Part shown: in pieces, positions 1 to 10,947 of the stretch | How the letters are laid out: every line of letters begins with the position of its first letter | Position numbering within the stretch: position 1 is the stretch's first letter | Assembly (NCBI GenBank): GCA_040357565.1 | Contig: JBDODJ010000018.1 | DNA: 64,000 nt | DNA from: Cercozoa sp. M6MM | Taxonomy: Eukaryota > Endomyxa: Ascetosporea | Direction: 5' to 3' (one strand) | Notes under the pieces: generated by a model | Databases searched by the model: none | The model's input: only the letters and a program-made list of their open reading frames with translations | Told to the model about the DNA's origin: nothing | Made by a program: the position numbers and the translations under genes

Positions 1-59
1 TGTCGTTATCAATCAAGGTAGCGTGCACTTTGTTTGTTCATCGCATTTACTTGAGCTGA

Positions 60-518
60 TTATTTTCTGTATGTTTTGATGAAGGTTCGTGCCGCAATCT
101 GGCACATTTGCACGCCAAGATTCGCTTCCGCACGAAAGATTGGCAACGGCGGATTGACGACTGGAGCGGTAAACCCGAAGGTGCTTAAAGTGTACGTATC
201 CCGAATCTCATGTGTCGATACATTTGACAGGAGAGAAAGTCGGTAAGCTACGTCGAATCGCGTCACTCGTGACCAAAAAAGAGGTGCGCGCACTTTCTCG
301 TGATGTAGGCTGTTAGTAATGGCAATCGCAATGGATGTGAACGCAGGTGTTGCACGGCTTTGTGGGTGGTCGGTTGAGTAGCTCTGTTCAGGGACAAGCA
401 CCGAGGGGTCCAAGTTTTTAAGTTTATCGTATCGTATTTCAGTTGAGCAACTTTCACACTTAGTTTTAAATGCAATCAGCCAGAGTTTATCACAGCACGG
501 CAACATATCCGATCGCAT
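60..518 (-). CDS. Hypothetical ORF of 152 residues
   Basis: This is an uninterrupted minus-strand ORF from an ATG to a TAA, in a stretch where no other gene is evident. I recognise no domain. It has no long hydrophobic run and no low-complexity tract. In this intron-rich genome an uninterrupted ORF of this length outside a known gene is somewhat unexpected by chance, but nothing else supports it. It may be one exon of a larger gene or simply noise. Confidence 0.2.
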   Translation of the reverse strand: MRSDMLPCCDKLWLIAFKTKCESCSTEIRYDKLKNLDPSVLVPEQSYSTDHPQSRATPAFTSIAIAITNSLHHEKVRAPLFWSRVTRFDVAYRLSLLSNVSTHEIRDTYTLSTFGFTAPVVNPPLPIFRAEANLGVQMCQIAARTFIKTYRK

Positions 519-1414
519 CGCTGATCCCTCCCCTCCGCTCTAGCGTACGCGTGTCCGCGTTCACCTGGTTCGAGTGAATTAAAAAACGCGTTGCGATAAA
601 TTTAGTGAATACTTTGCGTGATTTGTTGTGCGTAGGTCAGATCTTTCGCTGCCGCGGTCCTGAATCGAGTGCGGGTTCGTTATAAAGTTGTAAGTTTAAG
701 TCGCGCAGCTACGCGACGCTAATCCCGTACGGTACTGTAGGTAAACACTGTGACACGCAACGGCGGCGCGGCTGTCGTGTTAACTGACGTGAGGCTGAAG
801 CAGCGCAGGTAACGTCCCATGCCCGTCAGTCGGTACTAGAGCTCTCCAACTCGTCGACGCCTGCTTCCGTGTTGTAGATTGGTCGGTACACACTACAGCA
901 TCTGCAGCTCTCGTCGTTTGCGCCACCGCTCTGCGCGTCTACTCATGACGGGAATGTGTCAGAACCGCGCACGTTAAGTTAAAATAGAAATGTAACATAG
1001 ATACCGCCTGCCAGGCGTAATGTAGCCTTCGGGAGCATGTTTGGGCAGCCTTGGCAGTCCTTTCCTGTCAGCAAAGATCAATAATACTCTCATGAGATGC
1101 TCACAAAGAACGCAAGCTACCGACCCCCAGACGCCACGCCAGGTTCGGTCAGCAAGTCATCTGCGTTGGCAGATTAAGTTACTGTGGGTAAGTCCACGAA
1201 TGCGTATCGAAATAAATTGTACCTGGATCAACCTCCGTTGGCTGATCGAATATTGACGGGTCCATCAATACCTAAGTGTGCATACAAAATGCATGTGAAT
1301 GCAGCCAAGTGCAGTCCAAATACTTCAATTTTGGTGTCACGCTGAGGGCCCTCTCGGTCGCGAAGTTGGTTGTCTGCCGGACGAACTGGACGAGCGGGCG
1401 TTGGGTCGACACCT
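519..1414. other. Gene-free stretch, nothing recognisable
   Basis: Between the weak ORF at the window start and the 3' end of the EngB gene I see no splice-consistent exons, RNA gene or long repeat. Short ORFs here on both strands overlap in conflicting frames. Confidence 0.4.
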
Positions 1415-2758
1415 CTACTCATGAAAAAAGATACAGCACCCCCCCCCATACAAAGGAGCGATGGTCGGAAAAGACCGCAGCTCGCGCAGCAATGCGTGCT
1501 GCTCGCGCAGACAGAAGTCATAGGAGCTATCGTTTCTGCAAGCAGAGCACAGGGGCATTGTGCGACTCACCGAACCTTCACAATATGAAGTTACCTGGGA
1601 GCAGCAGCTGTCGCAATAAAATTGCGCAAGTCGTTGATTCCATCTTTCGTCTTGGCTGCACATACACAAATATACACAAGCTACACGTCCGATTATGTGG
1701 TATGCGGCTATACAGCTAGTGAGAATAACGTTCGGTCGCAGGTAAATGCGGTCCTCTCGTTTGACGTCACGAAGCACCTGAACCGCGTGTTTGATGAGAG
1801 CAAAGACACACAGACAAGAGTACCTCCTGAATGTCGAGGTCAAGTTGCTGGGCGAACAGATCGCCGTCGCTGCCGTAGTCGGATTCGTTCTTTCCATACA
1901 GCGTCGGTGTCAAGAAAGTAGTGCGACAAAGCGAGAGGGTACCAAGCTGAAGTGCGATTTGTCGCACTTGGTCACCACAATTTGCACCGGCACCTTGTGC
2001 ACCAGCAACATGCGGAGGAGCTCTGCGTCGTGTTCGCCCAAACCCTGTCGCACAGCGGGAACCAAGAGACACACACAGCGCAGGACTTCACGTGGTCTCT
2101 CCTGCACACATTCACACCTAGGGCACACGAAAGTTCCACTTCCAACGTACCGTGAGCAGGTTGACCGATCGACGCAGCCACATGCCACGTTCACGCTGCG
2201 ACGCGCGTGCGTACCCGTAGCCTGTAGAGCGCAAGATATAAACACAAAGTAAAATATCGCAGAAACGATCTACCGGGCAGATCAAGCAGTGCGAAACGGC
2301 GCGATACGACAAACCAGTCGATCTTGCGCGTCTTGCCTGTGCAGGTCCAATTCCGTGTAACACATGCCCTATTGAAGCAACCCTCCGATCGGTACCAGGC
2401 TGCGATGACGTCTCGGCCATGCGCGAATTGTCCACAACAGCGTTCAATAGCGACGATTTGCCGCAGTTACTGGCACCAATGAAAGCCACTTCGCCGTAGC
2501 CCTTGCCTGAAGTACCAAGGAAACCGTTGTTCTTTCTTCTTGTAGTGTCAACAAAAACAAGAAGGAAAACACACCAAGCCCAAGCGTGTAGGCAGATGGC
2601 GCATCGATGCTGCGTCGGATCGAAGTACGTTTCTCCACCTAAAGGTTAAGAACGCCGAGCTGTTAACACATGCGCTCGCACGATGCTGGACTACCCTTTT
2701 AAGCAGTTGCAGCGGCAGTCGCTTCAGCGGCACTGCGTTTTGCGCGTCCACAAAGTGC
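1415..2758 (-). CDS. engB: EngB/YihA-type ribosome-assembly GTPase, probably organellar
   Basis: The gene is split into about ten exons on the minus strand. Spliced in phase, it gives all TRAFAC EngB motifs in order: Walker A GASNCGKSS preceded by EVAFI, the switch segment ETSSQPGKTRKI, the G3 motif LLDLPG followed by GYGYA, a LVPAVRQGLGEHD helix, the G4 motif VVTKCD, and a G5-like ILTSSKTKDGINDLR. EngB (YihA) GTPases act in late large-subunit ribosome assembly; eukaryotic copies are usually mitochondrial or plastidial. An N-terminal extension (exons near 2590-2758) precedes the G domain and could hold a transit peptide, but the start codon is not resolved and may lie up to about 2.85 kb. Compared with bacterial EngB, about 25 residues follow the final helix (NDSSYDFCLREQ...). 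The gene is divergent from the CDK gene. Family assignment is firm; localisation is inference. Confidence 0.85.
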
Positions 2759-3178
2759 CTACATCGACAAAATAAACTGGATGGAACACAGTCAAAGAGT
2801 GGTAAACCATGGCGACGTATTGCGGAGCAGTGTCGAGGCGCAAGATGGCATGAGTGCAATCGCGAACATCCTATTCCTATTCATCAGTTGCGCAGAAAGG
2901 CATGGCGCACGCCTTATCAGTCTCCAGCGCGCTGAATGCATATTTGCGATCTGTTCTAACGATACTTTGCCTCTAATCACGCGCGATCGACGGCGCCGGC
3001 AGCTCTGAGCCGGACGTCAGGTCCATTTCGTTTCATCTGGAGCCGGTTGAACTAAAGAGCTGTCTACCTTGTCGATTGTCTTGTCTGCATGTCTGACGGT
3101 GTGCTCAGGGCAAATTTGTGTGTTTCAAGTGAGCGCAGTGTGTCGATGTGTCAATAGAGTTTGACAAATAAACGAAAC
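2759..3178. promoter_or_regulatory. Shared 5' interval of the EngB and CDK genes
   Basis: About 420 bp lie between two divergent genes. The 5' exon of EngB may fall in its first 100 bases. No conserved core-promoter motif is evident. The interval is called regulatory only by position. Confidence 0.3.
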
Positions 3179-6073
3179 ATGCCAGGCAAAGGCAAAAGCA
3201 AGGCTATTCGGTCACATTTGGTCGCTGCAGGCGGTGAAGACGATGTGGAATTGCATTCCTATGGCGGCGGAAAGGTATTTTAACACACACGTCCATGTTT
3301 ACTGAGTGTTTCTGGGTGTGAGCAGCAGCCGTCAGTGCTGGCGCCGAGTGCAGGAGGCGGGCGAGGCAAGCGTCTGATCGGAGCCAAGGCACGCGGCACA
3401 GGTGGCAGCAGCACCGAGGAGCAGGAGTCGCGCGACAGCGATGACTATACAGGCGAGCGCTCGTTGCAGGGCGATATGGACCTGCCGAGCGATCACTTCG
3501 ACGACGGTTTCTCCAGCGAGAGCGACGGCGGCACCGACGCTGACACCGACGCGGACACTGACGGTGACAGCGACACGAGCGACGAGGAGGACACCGTCGC
3601 CAACTCGGCCGACGCGCAGTCGCGGCGACTCGTGTGCTGTCCGCGCACGGTGGCCATGCTGCCGTCCGCGGTGCCACCACCGTCGCTCCTCAGTCTCGCC
3701 GACGGTGCGGCCACTGCCGGCGCCGATGATCCGCAATGTCGGCGTCACCGTCTCGTACCCGCCGTTCCTGTCGACGCCAGTGGCTCGCTCCGGCGCTACC
3801 GCCGTCTGCGTCGACTCGGTAGGCCCATCTCCCCTATTCCGATTCCGATGCCCCGATCTTTAAACCCATACACCATACCCATATCCCGTACCCCACACTT
3901 CATACCTCTGATACCCCATGTGCCCAGGTGAAGGCACGTACGGCACGGTGTTTCTCGCCAAAGACCTGTGGACGCGCAAGAAGGTACCACTGACCACGTG
4001 CGTGCGTGTGACCCATGTGATTGCTTGTGACCCGTGTCAACAGGTGGCACTCAAACTCATTCGACAGATCGCCGAGCACGAGGGGTAGATGGGTTCTGGG
4101 GTGTGGGGTGGGGGGGGGGGGTAAAATGGGGAGTAAAATGTCTGTCTGGGTGGGGGGGGGGTGGGGGTGCGGGTGTGTGTGTGTGGGGGGGGGGGGTAAA
4201 ATGGAGTAAAATGTGCAGCTTCCCGGTGACGACGATGCGCGAGTTGCGACTGCTGCGACAACTGCGGCATGAGAACGTCGTCACACTGCGCGACGTGCTG
4301 ACGGTGCCGTCGCACGAGGTAACTGACTGAGTGACCACGACTGAGTGACCACTGAGGGTGACCGCTGACTGAGTGAGCACACGTGCCCAGTTGGACGACG
4401 AGCTGCGCGAGATGGTGCGCGCTTCGACGCCGGACGAATGGCACGGCGAGCCCGTCACCTTCCTCGTCTTTGACTACTACGACTCCGACCTCGGTAACCC
4501 CCTCCATACTCTCTTATTCCTCTTACCCTTACCCTTTTAACCTCCTCCCCATTACCCTTATCCCACCAGGTGACTTGGTGGACGGCATGGCGGCCGTGTC
4601 GCCGTCGGCGCACGCCACGCGCAGTTTCGGCGAGATTCCGCCGCCGCTCGACCGTCGACTGTACGCACTCACTCTGTCACCCACTGTCTGATTGATCCGT
4701 GATCGCATGTGACATCGTCAGTGACCCGGGTACACGTGTGTGTGTATGTGTGTGTGTGTGTGCAGTAGCGAAGGCGAGGTCAAGTGTCTCATGCGACAGC
4801 TGTTGGACGGCGTGGCCTACATGCACAAACACTTCATCGTCCACCGCGACCTCAAGCTTAGGTATGGGGTGGTTAAGGGGTAGAGGGGTAGGGGGTAATG
4901 ATGGTGTTTGTAGCAACCTACTGTTCCGACATGGACACGTGGCCATTGCCGACTTTGGTACTGCCTTACTTAGTCAATTTGGTCAGTTTGTGTCACGTGT
5001 CATGTGCGTAGGTCTTTCGCGTCTGTTCAGTTTTCCTTTGGCGCAGTATACGCCGCGTGTCGTCACTCTGTGGTAGATCTACCTCCTCCCTTTACCACCC
5101 CCCCCCCCCCCATTTCCCATTTCCCCATTTCCCCATCCCCATTTCCCCATTCCCTCATTTCCTCATTCCCCCATGCCCCCTCTTGCCTCACCTGGCAACA
5201 GGTATCGTGCGCCGGAACTGCTGCTGGGCGAGCCGCGCTACCACACCGCAGTGGTAGCCTGTTCTTTACCGCTGTACCCCTGTACCCCCTGTACCCCCTG
5301 TACCTCTTCCCCATACAGGACATGTGGTCGGTCGGCTGCATCATGGCCGAGTTTCTCCTCGGCGTGCCTCTTATGCCTGGTGACTTTAACTCATCCCTAC
5401 CCCTCCCCACCCCACCCTTTTACCCCCTCTGCTACTATGCATAGGATCGACCGAACTGGAACAACTGGCGCTCATCTATCGACTCGTCGGAAGGGCGGAT
5501 GTACTCATCATTACCCCCCCCCCCCTCTCCTCCCTTTTACTTCTCGTGGCACAGGCACGTGTGTGGCCACAATTCGCCGAGTACCGTTTCACTGGCGTGG
5601 TACCAAATGACTGACCATGCGACCACGTGAGTGACCACGTAGGTGGTGACCACTGTGTCCACTTGTGCAGGCCGAGTCACCGCGCTGCGTGCTGGAGCAG
5701 GCGCAGCGTGAGTTCCAACAGCAGCAACAACAAGAGAACGACGACGGTGACTATCACGGTGACGGTGACCGTTGTGATTACAGTGACCTCAGTGACCACC
5801 CAGATAATCGTGCACGTGGTGGTGGTGGCAAGTCCGTCCAGGTGCTGCGCATCTTGCGGCATGACGACGAGGATGTAGCTTCATCCCACTCTGCCTCCTT
5901 ACCCCCCCGCCATAGGACCTACCCCCCTTCATGACAGGAAAGAGCGGTGGGCGACCGGTTGGACCGAGTATTCGCGCACTGCAGCAGCTCATGTCGCGAC
6001 CTGCTGCGGCAGCTGCTGCGCTTCGACCCGGCGCAACGCATCACGTACTTGTCTTTGTATCTTATACATATAC

Positions 6074-6108
<35 letters not shown>

Positions 6109-6411
6109 TAATGTGTGTATGTGTGTCTGTGCCTCTGTCTATGTGTTTGTGTGTGTATATGTATGTGTTTATGTGTCTGTGTATATGTGTGTATGTTTAT
6201 ATGTGTATATGTGTATATGTTTATTTGTTTATGTGTATGCATATGCGATATATTGTGTAACAGGGCCGAGGAGGCACTGCAGCACGCCTATTTCGACGAA
6301 GAACCGCGAGCACTGGCACCGGCGCAGTTCCGCTCGCTCGCGCGATTGCTCAAGCGGCGTGACTTGCGTACCCCTTCCCCCCCCCCCCCTGACCGTTTTT
6401 CCGCCTTTACC

Positions 6412-6452
<41 letters not shown>

Positions 6453-7095
6453 GCAAGAAGAGACGTCGGAAACGGCGTGGCGAGGACGAACGACCGCCGA
6501 AACGGCGACGTCGACAACTGGAAGAAGAGGATCAGGTGCAACATGAGGCGGTATGACTACTCTTCTATCCGTCCATCCATCTGTTACTCTACCTATACAC
6601 CTATCCCTCTACTGATACATCTATTGGCAGGAGGAGTACGAGACAGAGGAACTCGGCGAGCAAGAGTGGCCGCAGTACTACCCGCCTACGGAAATGTACG
6701 AGCACGCGCCACCTGTCTATGCCTACGAACAGCACGTGCCACCGCCACTGCCACATACCTTCGAGGACATGCCTCCGCCTGTATCACTCTAATTCTTCCC
6801 GTATCCCCTTGCCTTCCGTGTCCCCTGACTCGTGTTTTGAGCAGATACCGTCGTACCAGCCACAGGAGTATCCGTACAGGTACTGTCTGTTACATAGTGT
6901 AGTATGTGTGTATATTACATACTTTCACACAGGTTGCTGTACGACACGTCGAGCGCGGTGCAAGACCTCGCGTTCGATCGCGTGCGACAACTGCAGCAGC
7001 AGCAGCAGCACGAACAACAACTGCGCTTGCCAGACTTGCCTCTTGCGCATGCGCCACTGGCTCCGATGCCACCGCACGAACAACAAGATCAGTGA
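3179..7095 (+). CDS. Cyclin-dependent kinase, CDK9/10/11/12-like, with a basic/Gln-rich tail
   Basis: About 16 exons splice in phase to a full CDK catalytic domain. The glycine loop is GEGTYGTVF, the VAIK-type lysine is in VALKLI, and the cyclin-binding helix reads [16 protein letters not shown] (the PITSLRE/PITAIRE position). The catalytic loop is HRDLKLSNLL, the metal motif is DFGTA, and the T-loop is [18 protein letters not shown], followed by [13 protein letters not shown] and FDPAQRIT. The HRDLK-SNLL form and PxTxxRE helix place it with transcription/splicing CDKs (CDK9-12 group). The N-terminal about 190 residues are acidic and Asp/Thr-repetitive (3520-3590). The C-lobe carries an insertion rich in Gln, Asp and Gly (5670-5870). 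After the kinase comes a strongly basic, NLS-like stretch (6455-6525), then Pro/Tyr- and Gln-rich sequence. Nuclear transcription or mRNA-processing kinase activity is inferred. Start ATG gives MPGKGKSK; stop is at 7093-7095. Confidence 0.88.
4085..4218 (+). repeat. G-rich intronic simple repeat in the CDK gene
   Basis: One CDK intron consists largely of runs of 7-10 G separated by short GT-rich or AAAATGG spacers. Neighbouring introns (4321-4386, 5608-5670) instead carry imperfect GAGTGACCAC units, and another (5090-5200) is an array of CCATTTCCCC-like units. Strand-biased homopolymers like these could form G-quadruplexes in pre-mRNA, but no function is shown. Confidence 0.7.
6064..6262 (+). 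repeat. (TA)n then (TGTG/TATG)n microsatellite inside a CDK intron
   Basis: A run of about 45 bp of TA repeats is followed by about 130 bp of GT/TATG repeats. Together they fill the intron between the RFDPAQRIT exon and the [10 protein letters not shown] exon of the kinase gene. A second pure (GT)n run at 6415-6449 fills a later intron up to its CAG acceptor. Confidence 0.85.
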
Positions 7096-7669
7096 CACTC
7101 GCGCACTTAGACGGCCCACCGTGCTGTCTTGTGGGACCAATCGGGCGCGGTTCGGATGCTGTATGCTATGACAAATTCAACTGAGCTCAAGTGGACACGA
7201 CCAAACCCGACCGAACCATCGGTACGTTTTTCGTCGAGCCGGTCAGTTGTTACCGCAGCCGGTCAGATAGGGATTGTTGGTAAATTGAGGGTACTTTGCC
7301 AGTGATACCCCGCCAGTGATACAAAAAAAACTAAGGAACGTAAGAAACGAGAGTCTCTGTTCTTAGAGGGGAGAGTGACCAGTCAATTTGAAAGAGTGAG
7401 TTACCCCAACGGTTCAGTTGGGCGGCAAAGCACTGGTAGACGAGATGTTACGTTTCATTACCCGAAAATGAAACCTTGATTATGCAGCTGCATGCCGTGA
7501 ATGCCCGGCTGGCATCATCAATTCCAGACTCTGACGGTGGACGAAGAAATCTAGCTTGGCATTTAACGTGATCCATCAGATATCAATTGGAGAAGCGCCA
7601 GAGGGCGAGCTGAGGATCGATGCGGCACCTGCAAGAGAGTCAAACCGTAGTTCTATCTATAAGTGGACT
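7096..7669. other. Convergent intergenic interval
   Basis: This lies between the 3' end of the CDK gene and the 3' end of the following minus-strand gene. I see no coding exon or RNA gene in it. Confidence 0.4.
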
Positions 7670-10301
7670 TCAAGGTACCACCGTTATCATTACAGAATTG
7701 AAAGTACCGGCGAGCTGTAAGAGTCGGCGCTGCGCCGTCGGACTGATCACGCGGTGAGCCGCCAGCGGCTTGTCACTACTCGACCCCATACCTGCTCCTT
7801 GAGACTGGTCCTGCTTGTCAGGCGTAGCGGCCTTTTCTTGAACGGAAGTGTGAGCGATGGGGACGGGAGCTGCGGGTGTAGCAGTGCTTAGCTCTCTTTG
7901 GGCTTGTGGTATCGAAGACAGCACGAGATCTTGGCGTATTTGACTGCAGCAGTTACAACACAAAACATCTGCCTCTCTCCCTGCAAAGTAATCAAGCGAC
8001 AAGAAGGCAGCCGTACGGGTCGACGGAAACGAGCCGCTGCGCTCGCTGCGTTGCCATTGACGCATTTGATTGCTATTGTGAAATATGATTCCATATCCGT
8101 TTAAAAAGAACAATGGCGATAGGGCCAAAAAGAACACACTTGAATGCGTCTTTGCAGTTCTGCGCGCTGAAGAAATTGCGCTTGTAGCAGCTTCAACCTA
8201 AACTTATTATCATCATTGTGATGCTAAGATATGGGGGGTGCATCTTGCGGTATACTAGCTAATACAAAGTGGCAAGTACCGTTGCTCGTGCAACATGCGA
8301 GCTTTCTCCGCCCTCTCTTCAGCACCCAGCGACGAGATGTCCTGTCTCTTGGCACGTGCTTCAAGTCGCGCCTCGCTTGCGATGTCAAGCGCAGCATGAC
8401 CCTCGCGAGTGCGCTTCTGGCCGACCTAGAGTGAGTGGGAAAGGGAGCACCTTGACATGTAAAGCTCATCACGATACTGAGAAAGTGCTACCTGTGCCTG
8501 AGCCAGTCTAGTGTCGATACTCTGCGTGATACCCCCAAGTTGCTGCACACGTCGAAGTAGCGCTGCGTTCTCCTTTCGCAGTGCTGGGGGTAGGGTGCAA
8601 AGAAACCGGTAAACACATTATTAGTAGCAGAGAATAAACGTAAGGAGAAAAATAGAAAGATAGGGCACAACGCAAGTTGTCAATTGCGATGCGCAGCAAC
8701 TCAACGCGCTCGGTACGCAGTTTTTTCACGCGTAGAACATCTGCGAGTGCCTTCGCAGATATTCCATTTTGTAGTCTAACCCTGAACCTCTCCACAGAAC
8801 ATCAATTTACCTTGAATCCGAGCGCTTGCAGCTTTCTACGTTTTGACTCGCGCAAGTTCTTTCTCGACTTGCTTGGCGCTACAAATAAATATCGAAATAA
8901 AATAGAAGCGCCACCTCCCCCCGCGGGAAGTCGAAGGCTCAATAAGTTGGCGCGAGAAACAAAAGAAGGGTAAATAGAGTTATCGAGCTCTGGGTACCGC
9001 CGTTTTCTTCGATTTCCTGTTCGTACGTTTCTGACACCGCTTGATAGAACTCTGAGAGGGATACCAGATACGGAAGTAAGTCAGCGAAAAAAACAGACAA
9101 TGATACGTCCAGTATAATACCAGTACAGGCGGAACTCCGCAGCGCTGGATCGTCACTGTCGCGAAGCGGGAAACTCAGACTTCCGTAGTCGTGCGATGCC
9201 GCTAATACGCTTCTCGAACTCAGCTGCACACGATGAATAAATGTCGTGTCAGAAAAAAGAGAATGATAGAAACTATTTAAGCAAAGTGTACTTGTAATGG
9301 TTCGACCGGTGTCAAGAGTGCATCGACGCCACTGTCTGCTAGAAGCAAAGGAGCACTTGCTTCAGGTTTTTCAGAGGAGACGTGCGGAACAGATATCCCG
9401 CCGACGTTGAGGTCACCACCGTTGGCTCCCTGCGATTGGCCGCTTGGTGTAACTCGACTGCCAGCGGTGCTTCTCTCCGTTGAATACACTACCGATCGCT
9501 GCAATGACTGCTGCTTCACCTTGTCGCTCCGACGTTGTTGCTCTTGCAGTCGTAGCTCTCGTTGGTGTTGTTGTGCGCTTAGCTGCATTTTATAAGAGTA
9601 AAGAGAAATTAAATCAGCACTGTACTGCAGGAGCAAACGGTACGTTTTGTAATTCGGTGGCTGCTTGCGTGTGCATCAATAACTGCCCGGCTACGTTGGG
9701 TGGCAATCCGAGCGAAGCTCCACCTGGAAAATAAGGGGGGGGCTATTGGCAAAACGACCACTGGCAGCAGGAAGATAAGAGTTAGTTTGTACCAGTCGGA
9801 GTTACGCTAAATGGATTTAGACCGTCGAACGAAAACACTGGCCTCGCGCCCATTGGTGTCAGCGCGCCGCCAAAGCCCAACGAAGACAGCGGTGTAAAAG
9901 GTAGCATCAAAGACTGTGCACGTTTGCGATTTTTACACCGACGGCTTCCTCCCATATAAACACTTAATCGCATCAAGTAGTAGCTACCGATAGGCCGGCA
10001 AACCCAGCTGGCGTCAGCTCGGCTTGAGCTCCTGGAGGTGCTCCCAATATCGATGACGCACCCTGTAAAATAGGAAGTGATATCCACATATCGACGAACT
10101 CCTGGCAATGTAACAGGATTACATTCACAGTAGTGGTGCTCAGCACACCCGCTGTACCGTCTTCTGGCTCCTCTACCACCAAAGGACTCGGCCGCTTTGA
10201 TATCTGGGGGGGGGTCAAAATTGAAACTCCTATGTTTGTACTTCCGGGCAAACGAAAGAAAGTGTCTGTCGTACTCTTGGGGAGCTAGTCGTCTCAGCCA
10301 T
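7670..10301 (-). CDS. Unrecognised Gln-rich, coiled-coil protein
   Basis: Ten or more exons splice in phase on the minus strand from MAETTSSPRVRQ. The N-terminal third is Pro/Gly/Leu-rich and low complexity (LGFGGALTPMGARPV). It is followed by a Gln-rich helix (QQHQRELRLQEQQRR), a Ser/Gly-rich linker, and a long basic and charged helical region (KSRKNLRESKRRKLQALGF; LRTERVELLRIAIDNL; LRKENAALLRRVQQLGG) with leucine spacing suggestive of a coiled coil. The basic segment before a leucine-rich helix recalls bZIP-like proteins, but the bZIP N-x-x-AA-x-x-CR signature is absent, so I assign no family. The last exon up to the stop at 7670 is the least certain. It is divergent from the F-box gene. 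Confidence 0.6.
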
Positions 10302-10947
10302 CACAAGTCCCACGAGTGAGTATCACACACAACGCTTTCTAGCGCACAGCCGACAGAGAGGCTTCAATCTCTGTGAGGGACGAGGCGTGACATCGGGCCA
10401 ACACACTCTCGCAAAAGTCCGAAGGCCGACCTGGGCTGATTTATTGGGAGTGCATAGTGACATTCTAGTTACAGCTAAGTTAAGAGCAGCTGTCAGGATT
10501 ACCTCTAGACGCTGGATCTACCTGTTTTGTAGTTTGTATTTTGTTTTTATTACACAAAAAACACGAAACCATCAACCCCTAAACAGACGCTTGGTCTGCG
10601 CATGGCTGTGCTGTAGTTATTTTTAACAGCTCCACACGCACATTGCGCCATTCAGCTCGTGGCATCCAAGCGATCACAAGATGAATGCATTCATCGTTGA
10701 CGCTGGCGCAAGATGTTCTCGTGTGACATTTTTGTTGTCGAATGAGCCTGTGTGGCACAAGCGCATACCATCTTACAAGTACGCTCGATCTTTTCCGTGG
10801 CTTGTGTCGTTTTGTAGGATATAATGTGCATTTTGACTTAGAATTGCGGTGAGAGTCCCGCCTGTCCGGCGTGCCAGTCACTCTCTCAAGCACCGGTGTG
10901 GTCGATTCAATGCGCTCTGTCCTTCGGTTACATTGTTACATTAAACG
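10302..10947. promoter_or_regulatory. Shared 5' interval of the coiled-coil and F-box genes
   Basis: About 650 bp separate two divergent starts. No exon with sensible splicing or distinctive motif is seen; small ORFs on both strands look random. Confidence 0.3.

Noticed and set aside
1276-2252. Several overlapping plus-strand ORFs over the EngB gene
   Set aside because: They are shadows of the minus-strand exons, which give all five GTPase motifs.
6113-6290. Possible transmembrane protein of Val/Cys/Tyr/Met repeats
   Set aside because: This is translation of the (TA)n/(GT)n intron of the CDK gene.
8780-8830. An apparent 21-nt intron (GTAAATTG...GGAG) in the coiled-coil gene
   Set aside because: Alternative donors 30-60 bases upstream (for example GTCAAA) splice in phase to the same downstream exon, so an ultra-short intron is not required.
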